A DNA stretch of 5,038 nucleotides from an uncultured Trueperaceae bacterium (lineage in GTDB: Bacteria; Deinococcota; Deinococci; Deinococcales; Trueperaceae), in contig CALCHY010000329.1 in NCBI GenBank assembly GCA_937907415.1, positions 1 through 5,038 of the forward strand, in the 5' to 3' direction. Of the stretch, positions 4,890 through 5,038 are shown one piece after another. Position 1 is the first letter of the stretch. The number at the start of each line of letters is the position of its first letter. The position numbers and the translations under genes were made by a program. Below the pieces are notes generated by a model that saw only the letters and a program-made list of their open reading frames with translations, ran no database searches and was not told where the DNA came from.

Positions 4890-5038
4890 ATGGAACGCTG
4901 GACGATTAAAGTCAGTGCCGAGACCGACCGTAGCCTGAGGACGTTCTTGGCGCAGCGCGGGTTGAAGAAGGGCGCCCTCTCCGCCTTCGTCGAGGAGGCC
5001 GTGGAGGAGAGGCTCTACAGGTTGATGGTCGAGGAGAT
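4890..5038 (+). CDS. Ribbon-helix-helix domain protein, probable antitoxin (3' end outside the window)
   Basis: The first 49 residues are visible and the frame is still open at the edge. WTIKVSAETDRSLRTFLAQR (4-23) reads as a short strand followed by a helix, and KKGALSAFVEEAVEERL (26-42) as the turn and second helix. This is the ribbon-helix-helix layout of CopG-like DNA-binding proteins, where the strand pairs in a dimer and enters the major groove. The TD...L...L..RG..KG.LS.FVEEAV..R pattern resembles antitoxins that often precede a PIN-domain ribonuclease toxin; the partner would lie past 5038 and is not visible. There is no Shine-Dalgarno sequence, and a TATACT box sits 5 nt before the ATG, so the transcript is probably leaderless. 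The gene is divergent from the recombinase. A stand-alone transcriptional repressor is the main alternative. Confidence 0.75.
   Translation, partial: MERWTIKVSAETDRSLRTFLAQRGLKKGALSAFVEEAVEERLYRLMVEE

Noticed and set aside
4487..4891. 134-codon minus-strand ORF overlapping the recombinase start and the dyad region
   Set aside because: It shares the strand but not the frame of the recombinase, crosses the promoter and inverted repeats, and has no family resemblance.
4856..4909. 17-codon ORF across the ribbon-helix-helix promoter
   Set aside because: It overlaps the inverted repeats and the start of a clear gene, and has no supporting signal.

Overview
The window is GC-rich bacterial DNA. Sampled 60-base lines reach 77-78% GC at 421-480 and 1921-1980, and fall to 57% at 2641-2700, 48% at 1081-1140 and 43% at 3841-3900. 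Two genes (1380 and 4890) have no clear Shine-Dalgarno sequence. Both begin with the same arrangement: a TANNNT hexamer, then GGGGC, then ATGG. A -10 box placed right against the start codon is the leaderless-promoter pattern known to be common in Deinococcota, so a member of that phylum (perhaps a Trueperaceae-like lineage) is my best guess. This is an inference and other high-GC bacteria are possible.

Layout, left to right. (1) At 2-892 is the C-terminal part of a polysaccharide pyruvyl transferase family protein, cut by the window edge, with a small hairpin after its stop. (2) At 893-1334 is a lower-GC spacer with small dyads, then a 63-residue remnant of a nucleotidyltransferase (GS...DxD motif) that lacks the rest of the fold. 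(3) At 1380-2342 is an intact alpha/beta hydrolase with an apparent leaderless promoter. (4) It overlaps by 8 nt the start of a 524-residue protein (2335-3909). That protein's N-terminus looks like a DUF4365-type PD-(D/E)XK nuclease and its long C-terminal part is unrecognised; its GC is much lower than that of the hydrolase. (5) Convergent to it, 4075-4689 on the minus strand encodes a complete small serine recombinase of the resolvase/invertase group. (6) The 200 bp between the recombinase and the next gene is packed with inverted repeats, including a 28-bp dyad whose 9-bp arms fit the Tn3/gamma-delta resolvase half-site consensus as I recall it. (7) At 4890 a ribbon-helix-helix protein starts, probably an antitoxin. 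Its -10 box lies inside a perfect 7-bp inverted repeat. The gene runs off the right edge.

The right two thirds look like accessory DNA: a compositionally foreign nuclease-like gene, a recombinase with a candidate recombination site beside it, and the first gene of a probable toxin-antitoxin pair. A translationally coupled hydrolase/nuclease-like pair could be a mobile defence or stress cassette, but nothing in the sequence proves that role. No tRNA, rRNA, CRISPR array or transposase is visible.
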